DNA of 36,232 bases from a virus. The stretch lies in IMG/VR virus record IMGVR_UViG_3300045120_000347, positions 1-36,232 of that record; one strand, 5' to 3'. A program made the position numbers and the translations under genes. The first letter of the stretch is position 1; every line of letters begins with the position of its first letter. The notes beneath the pieces were generated by a model, which saw nothing but the letters and a program-made list of their open reading frames with translations, did no database searches and was not told where the DNA came from. Positions 1-7,178 of this stretch are shown in pieces.

Positions 1-127
1 TGGTCGCCGGGACACATGGCGACGGTCTGCGCATAGGCCGAGACACAGGCCTCCACCATGGCCGACTGGGCGCCGAGGCTGACCGGCGTATAGCCCTGCT
101 GCCACCAGTTGTCGGCGACACCGGCGG
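1..127. repeat. Terminal direct repeat, left copy (circularity signature)
   Basis: Bases 1-127 are identical to 36106-36232. The repeat lies inside the portal gene, so it is not a packaging terminal repeat between genes. The portal reading frame closes perfectly when the two copies are merged. A length of exactly 127 is what a de Bruijn assembler with k=127 leaves on a circular contig. The simplest reading is an artefactual overlap on a circular or circularly permuted genome of about 36,105 bp. Confidence 0.95.
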
Positions 128-236
128 GCAACCACCCGCCGGTGACCGGCAAATAATACGGGCCGGGCCGATATTGGCCTTCGCCCTTACCGACAAGCTG
201 GGCGGCGACTCGTGTCAGAAACCCGCGGACGGTCAT
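1..236 (-). CDS. Phage portal protein, HK97 type, N-terminal part (continues at right end of window)
   Basis: This is the first 78 codons of the portal protein, which forms the dodecameric ring at the capsid vertex through which DNA is packaged. The ATG at 234-236 is fixed by an ATGA overlap with the stop of the upstream 89-residue gene. The N-terminus reads MTVRGFLTRVAAQLVGKG, followed by a Gly/Pro/Trp-rich stretch. The frame is open through position 1 and joins the frame at 34911-36232 once the 127-bp duplicate is merged. The full protein would be 476 residues, normal for HK97-family portals. Family assignment rests mainly on the C-terminal part. Confidence 0.9.
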   Translation of the reverse strand, partial: MTVRGFLTRVAAQLVGKGEGQYRPGPYYLPVTGGWLPAGVADNWWQQGYTPVSLGAQSAMVEACVSAYAQTVAMCPGD

Positions 237-502
237 GTTGACGGCGTCGCGGTCCTGGTCTGGTAGCTGCCACGTTTGCCGGCCTCGGCCTGCTTTGTCT
301 GCGGCTCATTCGGGTCGGCGCTGCCGTCGTGCTCGTGCTCCATGACGTGGACGCCCGAGGCGGCAAGATCGTTTTCCTCTTGCGTCGGCGTCGGCTTGGT
401 TCCGGTCGCCGTTTTGGCCTGCTGCTCGTTGGCCTTGTCGCGGACCGCGCGCTCGTCGGCGAGCCGCTTTTTCGCGGCTGTCGTCTGTTCGTTGTCGGTC
501 AT
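233..502 (-). CDS. Hypothetical hydrophilic 89-residue phage protein
   Basis: Small charged protein rich in Ala, Lys, Glu, Asp and Thr, with a short His/Glu patch (HVMEHEHD, about residue 52). No membrane segment or enzyme motif is visible and it is probably largely disordered. It is coupled at both ends: its ATG overlaps the TGA of the 57-residue gene upstream, and its TGA overlaps the portal ATG. A GGAGG Shine-Dalgarno lies just ahead of its start, inside the upstream gene. The position between capsid and portal suggests a head-assembly accessory, but I do not recognise a family and assign no function. Confidence 0.75.
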   Translation of the reverse strand: MTDNEQTTAAKKRLADERAVRDKANEQQAKTATGTKPTPTQEENDLAASGVHVMEHEHDGSADPNEPQTKQAEAGKRGSYQTRTATPST

Positions 503-672
503 TTTTGACCTCCCTCTGTTGGCTTGTCCGTTACCTCATTGCCCTTGACGGTCTTCTCGCTACCGTCCTCGAGCGTGACAACGACCTGGCCGGTGTCCTT
601 GACAAAACCATCGTCGCCTTCGCGCGCAGGGCGCGAATTGCGAACGGGCTTACCTTGATATTGCTTAGCCAT
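499..672 (-). CDS. Hypothetical 57-residue protein between capsid and portal
   Basis: Short protein starting MAKQYQGKPVRNSRPARE, with a middle segment (GQVVVTLEDGSEKTVKGNEV) that looks like two beta strands around a turn. It begins 22 bp after the capsid fusion gene and ends in an ATGA overlap with the next gene. Its last codons supply that gene's ribosome-binding site. The tight spacing supports real translation. Function unknown; a small head accessory or decoration protein is possible but unproven. Confidence 0.7.
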   Translation of the reverse strand: MAKQYQGKPVRNSRPAREGDDGFVKDTGQVVVTLEDGSEKTVKGNEVTDKPTEGGQK

Positions 673-694
673 CACTGACTCCTTCTGTTGCGGA

Positions 695-2839
695 TCACCA
701 AGTAACGCCGGCCACCCATGCCACGGTTCCGGTGCGGCGGATTCCCCATGTCATTGGCATGATCATCCGCAGGGCCAGCATGTCGGTTTGGAACATCGAT
801 TTCACCGGAGCCGCAACGACGTTCGGCGAGCCGGCCGTGCTGATGTCGAGCGGAGTCGTGTCGTCGAAATGTAGGGTCGCCTGATCGCTGATCTCAAACC
901 GCGGCCCGTCGCCGGTGACGCTGACGAAGTCGGCGGCATCGATGACGATGACCGTCCCCGCCGGCACCGTGCCCGATTGGATGATCGGCCAGCCGCCGAG
1001 GCGGCCCTGGCTGATCTCGTCGCGGAACGGGAACACGCCCGCGCCGGTGGCGATAGCAAAGCCCGCACTGTTGACCTGTTGCGGGTTCATCAGCCAGGTC
1101 GGCTTGCGTACGTTTCCGAGCGTGCCGGTCAGCAACGCGCCCGACAATTGCTTGATGTCGCCGGTGAGCGCGGCAAAGCCGCCGCCGGCGGTCGGAGTCA
1201 GGCCGGACACGCCGTTGAGGATGCCGGCGGGCCGGATCGTCGTCGCCGCGTTGGCGTCGAGCAGGACGGAGTCGATCGCAACCGAGGTGTCATAGACGAT
1301 GGCATCACGCAACAACCCCTCGATCGCCGGGATCGAATGCTCGTCGAGTTCCCGCGTCCAGGTCGTGATGACTGCCATTTTCATGGGCGTCAGTGGGAGC
1401 GACGTGAACGCGCCCTGCCGAACGGGAATCGGCAACCCTTCCCCGACGAACGACCCGGCGATGGTCGGCGTCCTTGACCGTGTCGGGATGATGATTTTGG
1501 CGTTGCGGCCAAACCCGAGTGCCAGGCCCATGCCCGACAGCGGTCCGAAAATTGAAGCCGCCTTCAGGATTTCCATGAACTCGACGACGGTCTGTTGCGC
1601 CAGTTCCTTCGCCCACCCGGTGACCGTGGTCATGGCCGCGGCCGAGGCCGCCCTGGTCTGCCAATCGACCACCGCCGCGAGCGGCTCGTCGTTGCCATAG
1701 AGGGCGCGGGTGAGGTCCATCACCGGCTTGCGCTCGTGATGTGCCAGCAGGCGCAAGGCCGCCGAGCGGCAAAGCAGATCGAGCGGATCGAGCTTTTTGC
1801 GTTCGACACCGAACGGCCTCGACAGTTGCGGCGCGCTATAGCTGCCGTTGCCTTGTTTGATCACCGCAGGCATTCGGCCGCCATCGTCACTGTTCACGGC
1901 GAGATTGCGCTCGCTGTCGCGCAACGTCGCCAGGATTTCCCGCTCGTGCGCGATCTCGGCGTTTGCCTTTTTCACTGTCTCGAGCAAGTCGTTCGGATAG
2001 TCACCGTCGCCGACAGCGTCGTGCAGCGCATCGAGCTTGCCGGTTTTGTCGAGGATCGAGGTTTCCCTCTCTTTGATCTTTTGAGCGAGCGACATGGTCG
2101 CGCCCTTTCCAATTATTCGCGATGGCGTGTCGGCTTGCCCGCCGGTGAACCCGCGTCGTCTGATCCCGCGTTCCTTGCCTTTCCCGGCGAAAACGAGATC
2201 GATGGTCACGGGTGAAATCTTGAGCGACTTGGCGATGGCCAGCGCATTCGGGTTGGCTGGCACCGAGACCAGGCTGGTCTCGACCAATTCGGCCTTCGTA
2301 AAGAACATGCCGTAATCGGATTCCGGCCGCGGCTTGGATTCCTTCGGGCGGAAACCGACGCTGACGGCGCGCAGAATGCCGGCCTCGATCAGCTTGCGGA
2401 TCTCGTCGATGCGATCGCTGGTGCCGGCCGGCGCGAGCTCGAGGTGGCCGCGCAACTGCTTGTCGACGACGCGGACGTTCGTCCACTTGCCGATCGGCGC
2501 GTTGCTGTTGTGGTTGAACAGCGCGATCGGATTTTTTGTGAACGACGCCAGATCCCAAGCATCCGCCATGATCACGTCGTCCATGCGGTCGGGCGTCTCG
2601 TCCGAGAGCACGAACTCCTGGCCGTTGACCTTGGCGGCGTGCGTCTTATAGACGACGCCCTTGGCTGATGCCTGGTGGCCGCCGCCATAGGAATCTTTGT
2701 CCCAGGCGTCGTCCCAAATCAGTTGGCAGACGTCCTGGTCGCCGATCTCATCGCCGCAGCGACTCATGAAATCGATGTAGGACTCGTCGAGCGCGGGATA
2801 GAGGTCCGCCTGACGCTGGCGCTTGGGCTGCATTGGCAT
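695..2839 (-). CDS. Fusion of HK97 prohead protease (peptidase S78) and major capsid protein
   Basis: One uninterrupted 714-codon frame. Residues about 55-210 match the prohead protease: catalytic His in FNHN (His110), catalytic Ser in AVSVGFRP (Ser160), then the family's ELVETSLVSVPANPNA segment (about 184-199). From Met249 the sequence starts again like a capsid protein. It has a coiled delta-domain-like region (about 249-340), then the HK97 fold with WLMNPQQV, FPFRDEI, GRLGGWPII and a C-terminal beta stretch ending GVTW. The protease matures the prohead by removing the delta domain; the capsid part forms the shell. Protease-capsid fusions are known in some HK97-type phages. Both ATGs (2839 and 2833) are plausible starts. 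The gene precedes the portal, the reverse of HK97. Confidence 0.93.
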   Translation of the reverse strand: MPMQPKRQRQADLYPALDESYIDFMSRCGDEIGDQDVCQLIWDDAWDKDSYGGGHQASAKGVVYKTHAAKVNGQEFVLSDETPDRMDDVIMADAWDLASFTKNPIALFNHNSNAPIGKWTNVRVVDKQLRGHLELAPAGTSDRIDEIRKLIEAGILRAVSVGFRPKESKPRPESDYGMFFTKAELVETSLVSVPANPNALAIAKSLKISPVTIDLVFAGKGKERGIRRRGFTGGQADTPSRIIGKGATMSLAQKIKERETSILDKTGKLDALHDAVGDGDYPNDLLETVKKANAEIAHEREILATLRDSERNLAVNSDDGGRMPAVIKQGNGSYSAPQLSRPFGVERKKLDPLDLLCRSAALRLLAHHERKPVMDLTRALYGNDEPLAAVVDWQTRAASAAAMTTVTGWAKELAQQTVVEFMEILKAASIFGPLSGMGLALGFGRNAKIIIPTRSRTPTIAGSFVGEGLPIPVRQGAFTSLPLTPMKMAVITTWTRELDEHSIPAIEGLLRDAIVYDTSVAIDSVLLDANAATTIRPAGILNGVSGLTPTAGGGFAALTGDIKQLSGALLTGTLGNVRKPTWLMNPQQVNSAGFAIATGAGVFPFRDEISQGRLGGWPIIQSGTVPAGTVIVIDAADFVSVTGDGPRFEISDQATLHFDDTTPLDISTAGSPNVVAAPVKSMFQTDMLALRMIMPMTWGIRRTGTVAWVAGVTW
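2093..2110 (-). promoter_or_regulatory. Internal ribosome-binding site and start for capsid-only product
   Basis: On the - strand a GGAAAGG (2110-2104) lies 8 nt before an in-frame ATG (2095-2093). That ATG is codon 249, exactly at the protease/capsid boundary. The product would start MSLAQKIKERETSILDK, a typical delta-domain N-terminus, and be 466 residues long. Internal initiation would give free capsid protein in excess over protease-capsid fusion. This is inference from the sequence. Confidence 0.55.
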
Positions 2840-2854
2840 GACTGTTGACCTTTT

Positions 2855-2947
2855 TCAGAACGTGAACATCAGCGCGACGAACACGATCGCGAGCGCCGCC
2901 GTGAGCGCGATGAGCCACACGGCCTTCACCACGTCGCGGTCGGTCAT
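2855..2947 (-). CDS. 30-residue single-pass membrane peptide
   Basis: Tiny frame beginning MTDRDVVKAVWLIALT and running into a continuous hydrophobic helix to the end (FVALMFTF). It has one predicted membrane span and a short charged N-terminus. It ends 15 bp before the start of the protease-capsid gene. No strong Shine-Dalgarno is visible. The same style of 30-34-residue membrane peptide recurs at 22019-22117 and 18230-18334, which slightly raises confidence that such frames are real. Function unknown. Confidence 0.4.
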   Translation of the reverse strand: MTDRDVVKAVWLIALTAALAIVFVALMFTF

Positions 2948-3059
2948 TTGCTTGCTTGACTTGCCTTTACTGTATTGTCCAAATAATAGCGCGCGAATAC
3001 TATTGACTGCTTGGGTAAATACTATATTTTACTTTCATCAGAACAGAGGACATAGACAA
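2948..3059. promoter_or_regulatory. AT-rich intergenic island with a + strand promoter
   Basis: This 112-bp stretch is clearly richer in A/T than its surroundings. On the + strand TTGACT (3003-3008) is followed after 16 nt by TATTTT (3025-3030), with AT-rich flanks. The + strand gene starts at 3060 behind a GAGG ribosome-binding site. No convincing - strand promoter was seen. Confidence 0.5.
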
Positions 3060-3230
3060 ATGACCAAGACCTTCGCCAATACCTGCAGCCACCGAGACCT
3101 GATCGACCTCGCCGTCGAATACGCGATGATCCGCTCGACGGTTCACTTCAACGACCTCAATGCGAAGCAGCGGGCCGCAGTGATCCGCCAGATCAGCAAG
3201 ATCGCCGAGCAGCTCCCTCCCCTCGCCTGA
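3060..3230 (+). CDS. Moron-like 56-residue hypothetical protein
   Basis: Small soluble protein (MTKTFANTCSHRDLIDLA...) with two amphipathic helical stretches and no membrane span. It lies on the opposite strand to all neighbouring head genes, has its own promoter-like sequence upstream, a GAGG ribosome-binding site, and a strong hairpin over its stop codon. This self-contained layout inside a late operon is the classic moron pattern, meaning genes often expressed from the prophage. No recognisable family. A role in lysogenic conversion or superinfection exclusion is speculation. Confidence 0.65.
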   Translation: MTKTFANTCSHRDLIDLAVEYAMIRSTVHFNDLNAKQRAAVIRQISKIAEQLPPLA

Positions 3231-3236
3231 GGGGAG
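3217..3236. terminator. Hairpin between convergent genes (8-bp perfect stem)
   Basis: CTCCCCTC (3217-3224) and GAGGGGAG (3229-3236) form a perfect GC-rich 8-bp stem with loop GCCT. It covers the TGA stop (3228-3230) of the + strand gene and lies just past the stop of the - strand gene at 3242. There is no T-tract on either side, so it may be a weak intrinsic terminator or a bidirectional block. Confidence 0.55.
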
Positions 3237-3241
3237 CCGGT

Positions 3242-3586
3242 TTACTGCGCGGCCTCGACCGCGATCGCGAACTTGCAATCAACCTTCTGGGCAATCGGAT
3301 GAGTGCGAGAGCCCGACCGAAACTTGATGAAGTTGATCGACTTTGTCCAAGCCTCGCCCACCACGATGCCGGTGCTTCCTCTGGCCACAACGGTGATCTC
3401 GGCGCCGCTTGCAGTAAATAGGTCGTTGTAGAAGTTGCCGTCTGTGCTCACCTGGAACGTCAAATTAGCCGGCGTGAATTCCTGCGGCACCGTGATGCGG
3501 ACAATGGTGCCCGCAGAGCAATCGACCCCATCGGAGAGCGACTCGCCTGCAGCAATGGTTGGTCCGTCAACAATGCTCAAGGTCAT
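3242..3586 (-). CDS. Beta-rich virion-associated protein, paralog of the next gene's N-terminus
   Basis: A 114-residue protein of alternating hydrophobic/polar beta pattern. Segments VPQEFTPANLTFQVSTDG and FIKFRSGSRTHPIAQ align with MPAEWTPATVTVLGSADG and ALKLRSGTHDIPVVQ in the N-terminal about 110 residues of the adjacent gene (3601-4491). The two are therefore duplicates. No enzyme motif. Its position between terminase and capsid, with a lectin-like partner, suggests a capsid decoration or surface component. It ends 6 bp from the convergent hairpin. Confidence 0.7.
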   Translation of the reverse strand: MTLSIVDGPTIAAGESLSDGVDCSAGTIVRITVPQEFTPANLTFQVSTDGNFYNDLFTASGAEITVVARGSTGIVVGEAWTKSINFIKFRSGSRTHPIAQKVDCKFAIAVEAAQ

Positions 3587-3600
3587 GGGATGTCCTCCTG

Positions 3601-4491
3601 TTACGGATTGGCCGGCAGTATGTCGTCAGGAAAATTTTGCACCGTGGCCCCTAACGGCTCCCAGGCAACGGCGGTCAGGTCATCCGGGCTGATCAGGATA
3701 TTGGCGCCGCCATCCATCGAAATCTGCGGCTGGTAGACCTGAATGAAACTGATGCCGTCGCCCGTATATGCCAGGCCGCCGGACTTGCCCTTGTCTATTC
3801 CGATCCGCAGCCTCTGGGTGGGACTGATCGGAGTCAGGTCGATCGATGCGGAGCAGGTCCACCAGCCGTTCGGGCCGGGTCCCTCGATAGCCATGTCGAA
3901 GATATGAAGCCCGGAACCGTAGACGGTATTGGCATAGACATCGTTGGCAGCGAGATCGAAATAGACCTTCGCGCCGCCATCGCCGTTGTATATCTCGAAG
4001 CCGGCCTCCCGGTCGCTCGACTTCAGCCACGCAGTGACCGTGCATCGCATTGGCCCCGGCGCCTGGAACGGCTGTTCGATGCCGTGGAAATCGTTGCTGC
4101 TATCCTCGATGACATGGGCGCTGGTGCCTATGATCGGAATTTGTGCTGCTATATTCCCTTCGACCACGATGCCAAACTGGCGCAATTCTTCCTGCACGAC
4201 CGGAATGTCGTGGGTGCCGGAACGCAGTTTGAGCGCGGCGCAAGATCGCATCCTGTTCGGATTCAGCATCACCAGCGAATCTGCCCGAGGGTTGAAGGCA
4301 AGCTCGCTCCCGGCCACGCCGTCGTGCAGATCGTGGAACGAAACCCCATCCGCGGAGCCGAGCACGGTCACGGTTGCGGGCGTCCATTCCGCCGGCATGA
4401 TAATGCCGACAGTCGCAGTCGTGTCCGTCAGGTAGACCACGCTGGACGTTGTCTCTCCGGCAGGAATGGTGGCGGTCAGCACGGTTGGCAT
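3601..4491 (-). CDS. Two-domain surface protein with carbohydrate-binding-like C-terminus
   Basis: 296 residues from ATG 4489-4491, chosen because GAGGG, overlapping the upstream stop, lies 8 nt ahead; a longer frame would intrude into the upstream gene. Residues 1 to about 110 are paralogous to the 114-residue neighbour. Residues about 120-270 resemble the jelly-roll module common in phage tail and decoration proteins: TVTAWLKSSDREAGFEIY, GWWTCSASIDLTP, then AYTGDGISFIQVYQPQI. The tail (ISPDDLTAVAWEPLGATV) matches the adhesive strand often found with that module. Likely exposed on the virion and able to bind glycans. Domain assignment is from pattern, not search. Confidence 0.65.
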   Translation of the reverse strand: MPTVLTATIPAGETTSSVVYLTDTTATVGIIMPAEWTPATVTVLGSADGVSFHDLHDGVAGSELAFNPRADSLVMLNPNRMRSCAALKLRSGTHDIPVVQEELRQFGIVVEGNIAAQIPIIGTSAHVIEDSSNDFHGIEQPFQAPGPMRCTVTAWLKSSDREAGFEIYNGDGGAKVYFDLAANDVYANTVYGSGLHIFDMAIEGPGPNGWWTCSASIDLTPISPTQRLRIGIDKGKSGGLAYTGDGISFIQVYQPQISMDGGANILISPDDLTAVAWEPLGATVQNFPDDILPANP

Positions 4492-4502
4492 GTTACCGAC
4501 CC

Positions 4503-4898
4503 TCAGAACTGGGCATAGAAAATCATCCCGCCGAGCTTGGCGTTGCTGCCGATGGTCTGGATGCACAACGCAAAGCCCGGCTCGGTGTAAGGCCCTACGG
4601 TCTCGGTGCGGCTCGACAAGGCAAAATCGTTCGGCAGTTCCATCTGTGGCGTGAACTGCACCGTGTTCATGCCGCAGTTCGTGCCCTGGCCGACCGTGAT
4701 GATCAGGTCAAGCGTGTTGCCCTTTTGCAGGATCGTGAACCCGCAGTAGTAGACCCGCTGCCCAGGCACCGCCGGCACCAGCTCGATCGGCCCCGTCGCG
4801 TTGATGTGTTTGAAGGGCGCAATGCGGTCGCACGCGCGCTGCGCATGTGCGATCGCCGGCCATAACAGCAACGCCAAAACCATCCAGATCAATTTCAT
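4503..4898 (-). CDS. Secreted hypothetical protein, 131 residues
   Basis: Start ATG 4896-4898 is fixed by an ATGA overlap with the terminase stop. It begins MKLIWMVLALLLWPAIAHAQ, a textbook Sec signal peptide with an AHA cleavage site (mature N-terminus at QRACDR). The mature part has four cysteines (C33-type position, then in YYCGF, NCGMN and ALCIQ), which suits disulfides in the periplasm. An exported protein coupled directly to terL is unusual. It might act in the periplasm late in infection or on the surface of lysogens. No family recognised. Confidence 0.7.
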   Translation of the reverse strand: MKLIWMVLALLLWPAIAHAQRACDRIAPFKHINATGPIELVPAVPGQRVYYCGFTILQKGNTLDLIITVGQGTNCGMNTVQFTPQMELPNDFALSSRTETVGPYTEPGFALCIQTIGSNAKLGGMIFYAQF

Positions 4899-6571
4899 GC
4901 TATAAGCGCCGCGATGTCGACCTTCCACTGCGGCTGTGGATCGCGCACCATCACCGTCACCGCATCGAACAATGCCATCGCCGGGTCGATCTTGGCATCG
5001 CCCGCGTTAGCCTTTGTCGCTCTGATCGACGTAGCCGTGGCCTCGATCTTGATGTTGCCCACGCACCAGTCGGTCAATTTGTTCGGCGCATGTTTCATAG
5101 ACCCGTTCTCTAATTTTCGCTCGGCCGTCTTGATGCTGTTCATGAGCTGATAACCCTGCGGCACACCAACGACGCGATCGCCTTCCTGCGTGATCTCGAT
5201 CTCACGAAGACCTTCCACAAACTCGCCGAGGCCAGCCGGATCGACCGCCACGCAGGCCAACAGCTTGCGCTGGTCGATGTCGGCAATCAGCGCCACGATC
5301 TCATCGAGATCCTCGGCCGCATGCTCGACGATCGTGAGCTCGCCCGCGCCTTGCGCCTGCTCGAGCCGCGACGCGATCGACTTGCGCCGCTCCAACACGC
5401 TGCGATGGCACCACGCGTGCGTCCAGACGAGCCAGTCGAGCGTCTCGCGACAACGCCCAACGACCGCCACGCCGAACAGATCATCGAGTCCGCCGCCGTC
5501 GATCCCGACCACCACGACCTCGGAACGAATCAGGATTTCCTCGAGCGTCAGCGCCGCGTCCTCGGCCGCTTCCCAATACTCGGCGCCAGGCCAGCCGTTC
5601 TCGCGCAGGCTCAGCCCAACTTGCACGTTGAAGTGCTGCGACGCGATCAGCGCCACCGCGCCCGGCCCGTCCGCCTCGGCCCGCATCACCTCGCGCGCGA
5701 GAAAGTCCTCGGAGGTCGAGCGCCCGAGATTCGGATTGACCAGCGGCCAATACTTGCGCTCCTTCCAGCCATTGTCGCGCGCGAGCCGGTCCGGCAGCTC
5801 GTACAGCACCGGCAGCAGCGGCATCTTCGCCTGACCGTCGCGCACCGCGCGCGCCATCGCCAGCTCGGACGCAAACACGCCGGACGGCGATTGTTTGCTC
5901 TGCGTCGTGGTCTGAAACAAAAACCCGTCCGGCCGTTTCGTTAGCGCGCCGCGTAACTCGATGAAGATGTCGGCCGCATTCGACTTCTTCGCAAACTGGT
6001 GCGTTTCATCGATCATCGTCCCGACAGCCTTGCTGCCGGTAATGACGTCAGTGTCCGAGGCCTTGATCTGCAACGTCGCGCCGCTGACCCTGTGCGTGAT
6101 CTTCTTCAGGTTGTCCTGAACCTGAAACAGCTTTGTCAGCTCGGGGTCGAGTTTGATCGTGCCCTTCGCCTGCTTGTAGGCAATCGCCGCGATCTCGATC
6201 GTCGGCGCGATGAACAGATATTCCGCTTCCGGGCGACGGTTGGTTATCATCGCCGTGAGCATCACCGCACCCCCGTTCGAGCTCTTGCTGTTCCCTTTCG
6301 GGATGAGCTGGAACACCTCGCTGATGTGCCGCGTATTGGTTGCGGGATCGTAGGAACCAAACAACGCCTCGACGATCGGGAAAAACCACGGCCCGCACAC
6401 CTCCCCCATCGTCGGCGTACCGATCACGTCCGGCAGCCGCAGCCGCTTGAACACCCGCAGCGCCTTCGCCGCCTCGGCCCGGAACAGCGGCAGCTCGGGC
6501 ACCAGCGAACGGCCAGCCAACAACCGGTCTTCCCAGTCCGGCACCGCCGTGTCCCAGGACCGCGTCAGCAT
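4895..6571 (-). CDS. terL: Terminase large subunit (TerL)
   Basis: 558 residues; the packaging motor that translocates DNA into the prohead and cuts concatemers. N-terminal ATPase: Walker A variant QLIPKGNSKS (89-97), Walker B TMIDET with Asp188/Glu189, then FLFQTTTQS (about 217-225) as coupling motif. C-terminal RNase H-like nuclease: VVVVGIDGGG (Asp358), AVDPAG (Asp444) and KIDPAMALFDAV (Asp529/536) supply the metal-binding acids. Length and order fit the HK97-like Terminase_1 group. Its upstream leader carries a perfect 12-bp palindrome. TerS is 600 bp upstream, separated by a + strand gene. Confidence 0.95.
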   Translation of the reverse strand: MLTRSWDTAVPDWEDRLLAGRSLVPELPLFRAEAAKALRVFKRLRLPDVIGTPTMGEVCGPWFFPIVEALFGSYDPATNTRHISEVFQLIPKGNSKSSNGGAVMLTAMITNRRPEAEYLFIAPTIEIAAIAYKQAKGTIKLDPELTKLFQVQDNLKKITHRVSGATLQIKASDTDVITGSKAVGTMIDETHQFAKKSNAADIFIELRGALTKRPDGFLFQTTTQSKQSPSGVFASELAMARAVRDGQAKMPLLPVLYELPDRLARDNGWKERKYWPLVNPNLGRSTSEDFLAREVMRAEADGPGAVALIASQHFNVQVGLSLRENGWPGAEYWEAAEDAALTLEEILIRSEVVVVGIDGGGLDDLFGVAVVGRCRETLDWLVWTHAWCHRSVLERRKSIASRLEQAQGAGELTIVEHAAEDLDEIVALIADIDQRKLLACVAVDPAGLGEFVEGLREIEITQEGDRVVGVPQGYQLMNSIKTAERKLENGSMKHAPNKLTDWCVGNIKIEATATSIRATKANAGDAKIDPAMALFDAVTVMVRDPQPQWKVDIAALIA

Positions 6572-6770
6572 ACGTCACCACCGCGGTGGAGCGCGCCCGT
6601 GAGACTCGCGCGGGCGCATAACGGCGCGCATATTTCGATGCCGTTTAGGGCAAACTGATCACAACCCATTGAGGCACAGACGGTTTCATGGGCCAGTTTT
6701 TGGCCTACTTGCGCAAATCCATGGCGCGATCCGTCAATACACACGCGCCACACCCGGCCAATGAACGCAT
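6572..6770. other. Intergenic region upstream of TerL with palindromes
   Basis: Holds a perfect 12-bp palindrome, CCACCGCGGTGG (6578-6589), 7 bp ahead of the TerL start on the - strand, and a second GC-rich inverted repeat just beyond it (GCGCCCG / CGGGCGC, about 6593-6619). The palindrome could be a protein-binding dyad or a leader hairpin near the TerL ribosome-binding site. No clear promoter or gene was seen in the rest. Confidence 0.5.
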
Positions 6771-7178
6771 ATGAGAAAGCTCACAAACATCCTCGTCGCC
6801 ATCTTCGGGACCATCTGGGCGGTCATCATCCTGGCGGTCATCTTCAGCCCAAACCCGCCGAAGGCACCGCCCGAATCGGCGTCCGTGGTTTCAAACCCAG
6901 CTCGAGACCTCCGAATTCGTAAGGCCGGGGAAATGATCAAAATGTTCGAAGAGATAAAAGAGAGGGTAATCAAGCAATGCAAACGAGAAAGCTTGGCGCA
7001 CTCCGACTGCGAGGACAAATTCCGCGTCGCTGAACTTAGAATATTGACATCGCTCAACACAATTGTTGAGGACGAGGTGCAGTTTGCGAAGGCTGTTGAC
7101 CTCTTGGACCAATACGAAAGAAAACAACTCCTGCTTCTACGCAAACTGGAAACCACAAGGTTGCCGCACGAATTCTGA
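6771..7178 (+). CDS. Membrane-anchored coiled-coil protein, opposite strand (moron-like)
   Basis: 135 residues: one N-terminal transmembrane helix (about residues 7-26, ILVAIFGTIWAVIILAVIF), a Pro-rich linker (SPNPPKAPPE), then a long charged helical region rich in Lys/Glu/Leu (about 45-128). The C-terminal part should lie in the periplasm or cytoplasm depending on topology. It sits on the + strand between terS and terL, both on the - strand. Its TGA abuts the TerS TGA in the shared palindrome TGATCA (7176-7181). Base composition is more A-rich than its neighbours. Likely an accessory gene; function unknown. Confidence 0.7.
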   Translation: MRKLTNILVAIFGTIWAVIILAVIFSPNPPKAPPESASVVSNPARDLRIRKAGEMIKMFEEIKERVIKQCKRESLAHSDCEDKFRVAELRILTSLNTIVEDEVQFAKAVDLLDQYERKQLLLLRKLETTRLPHEF

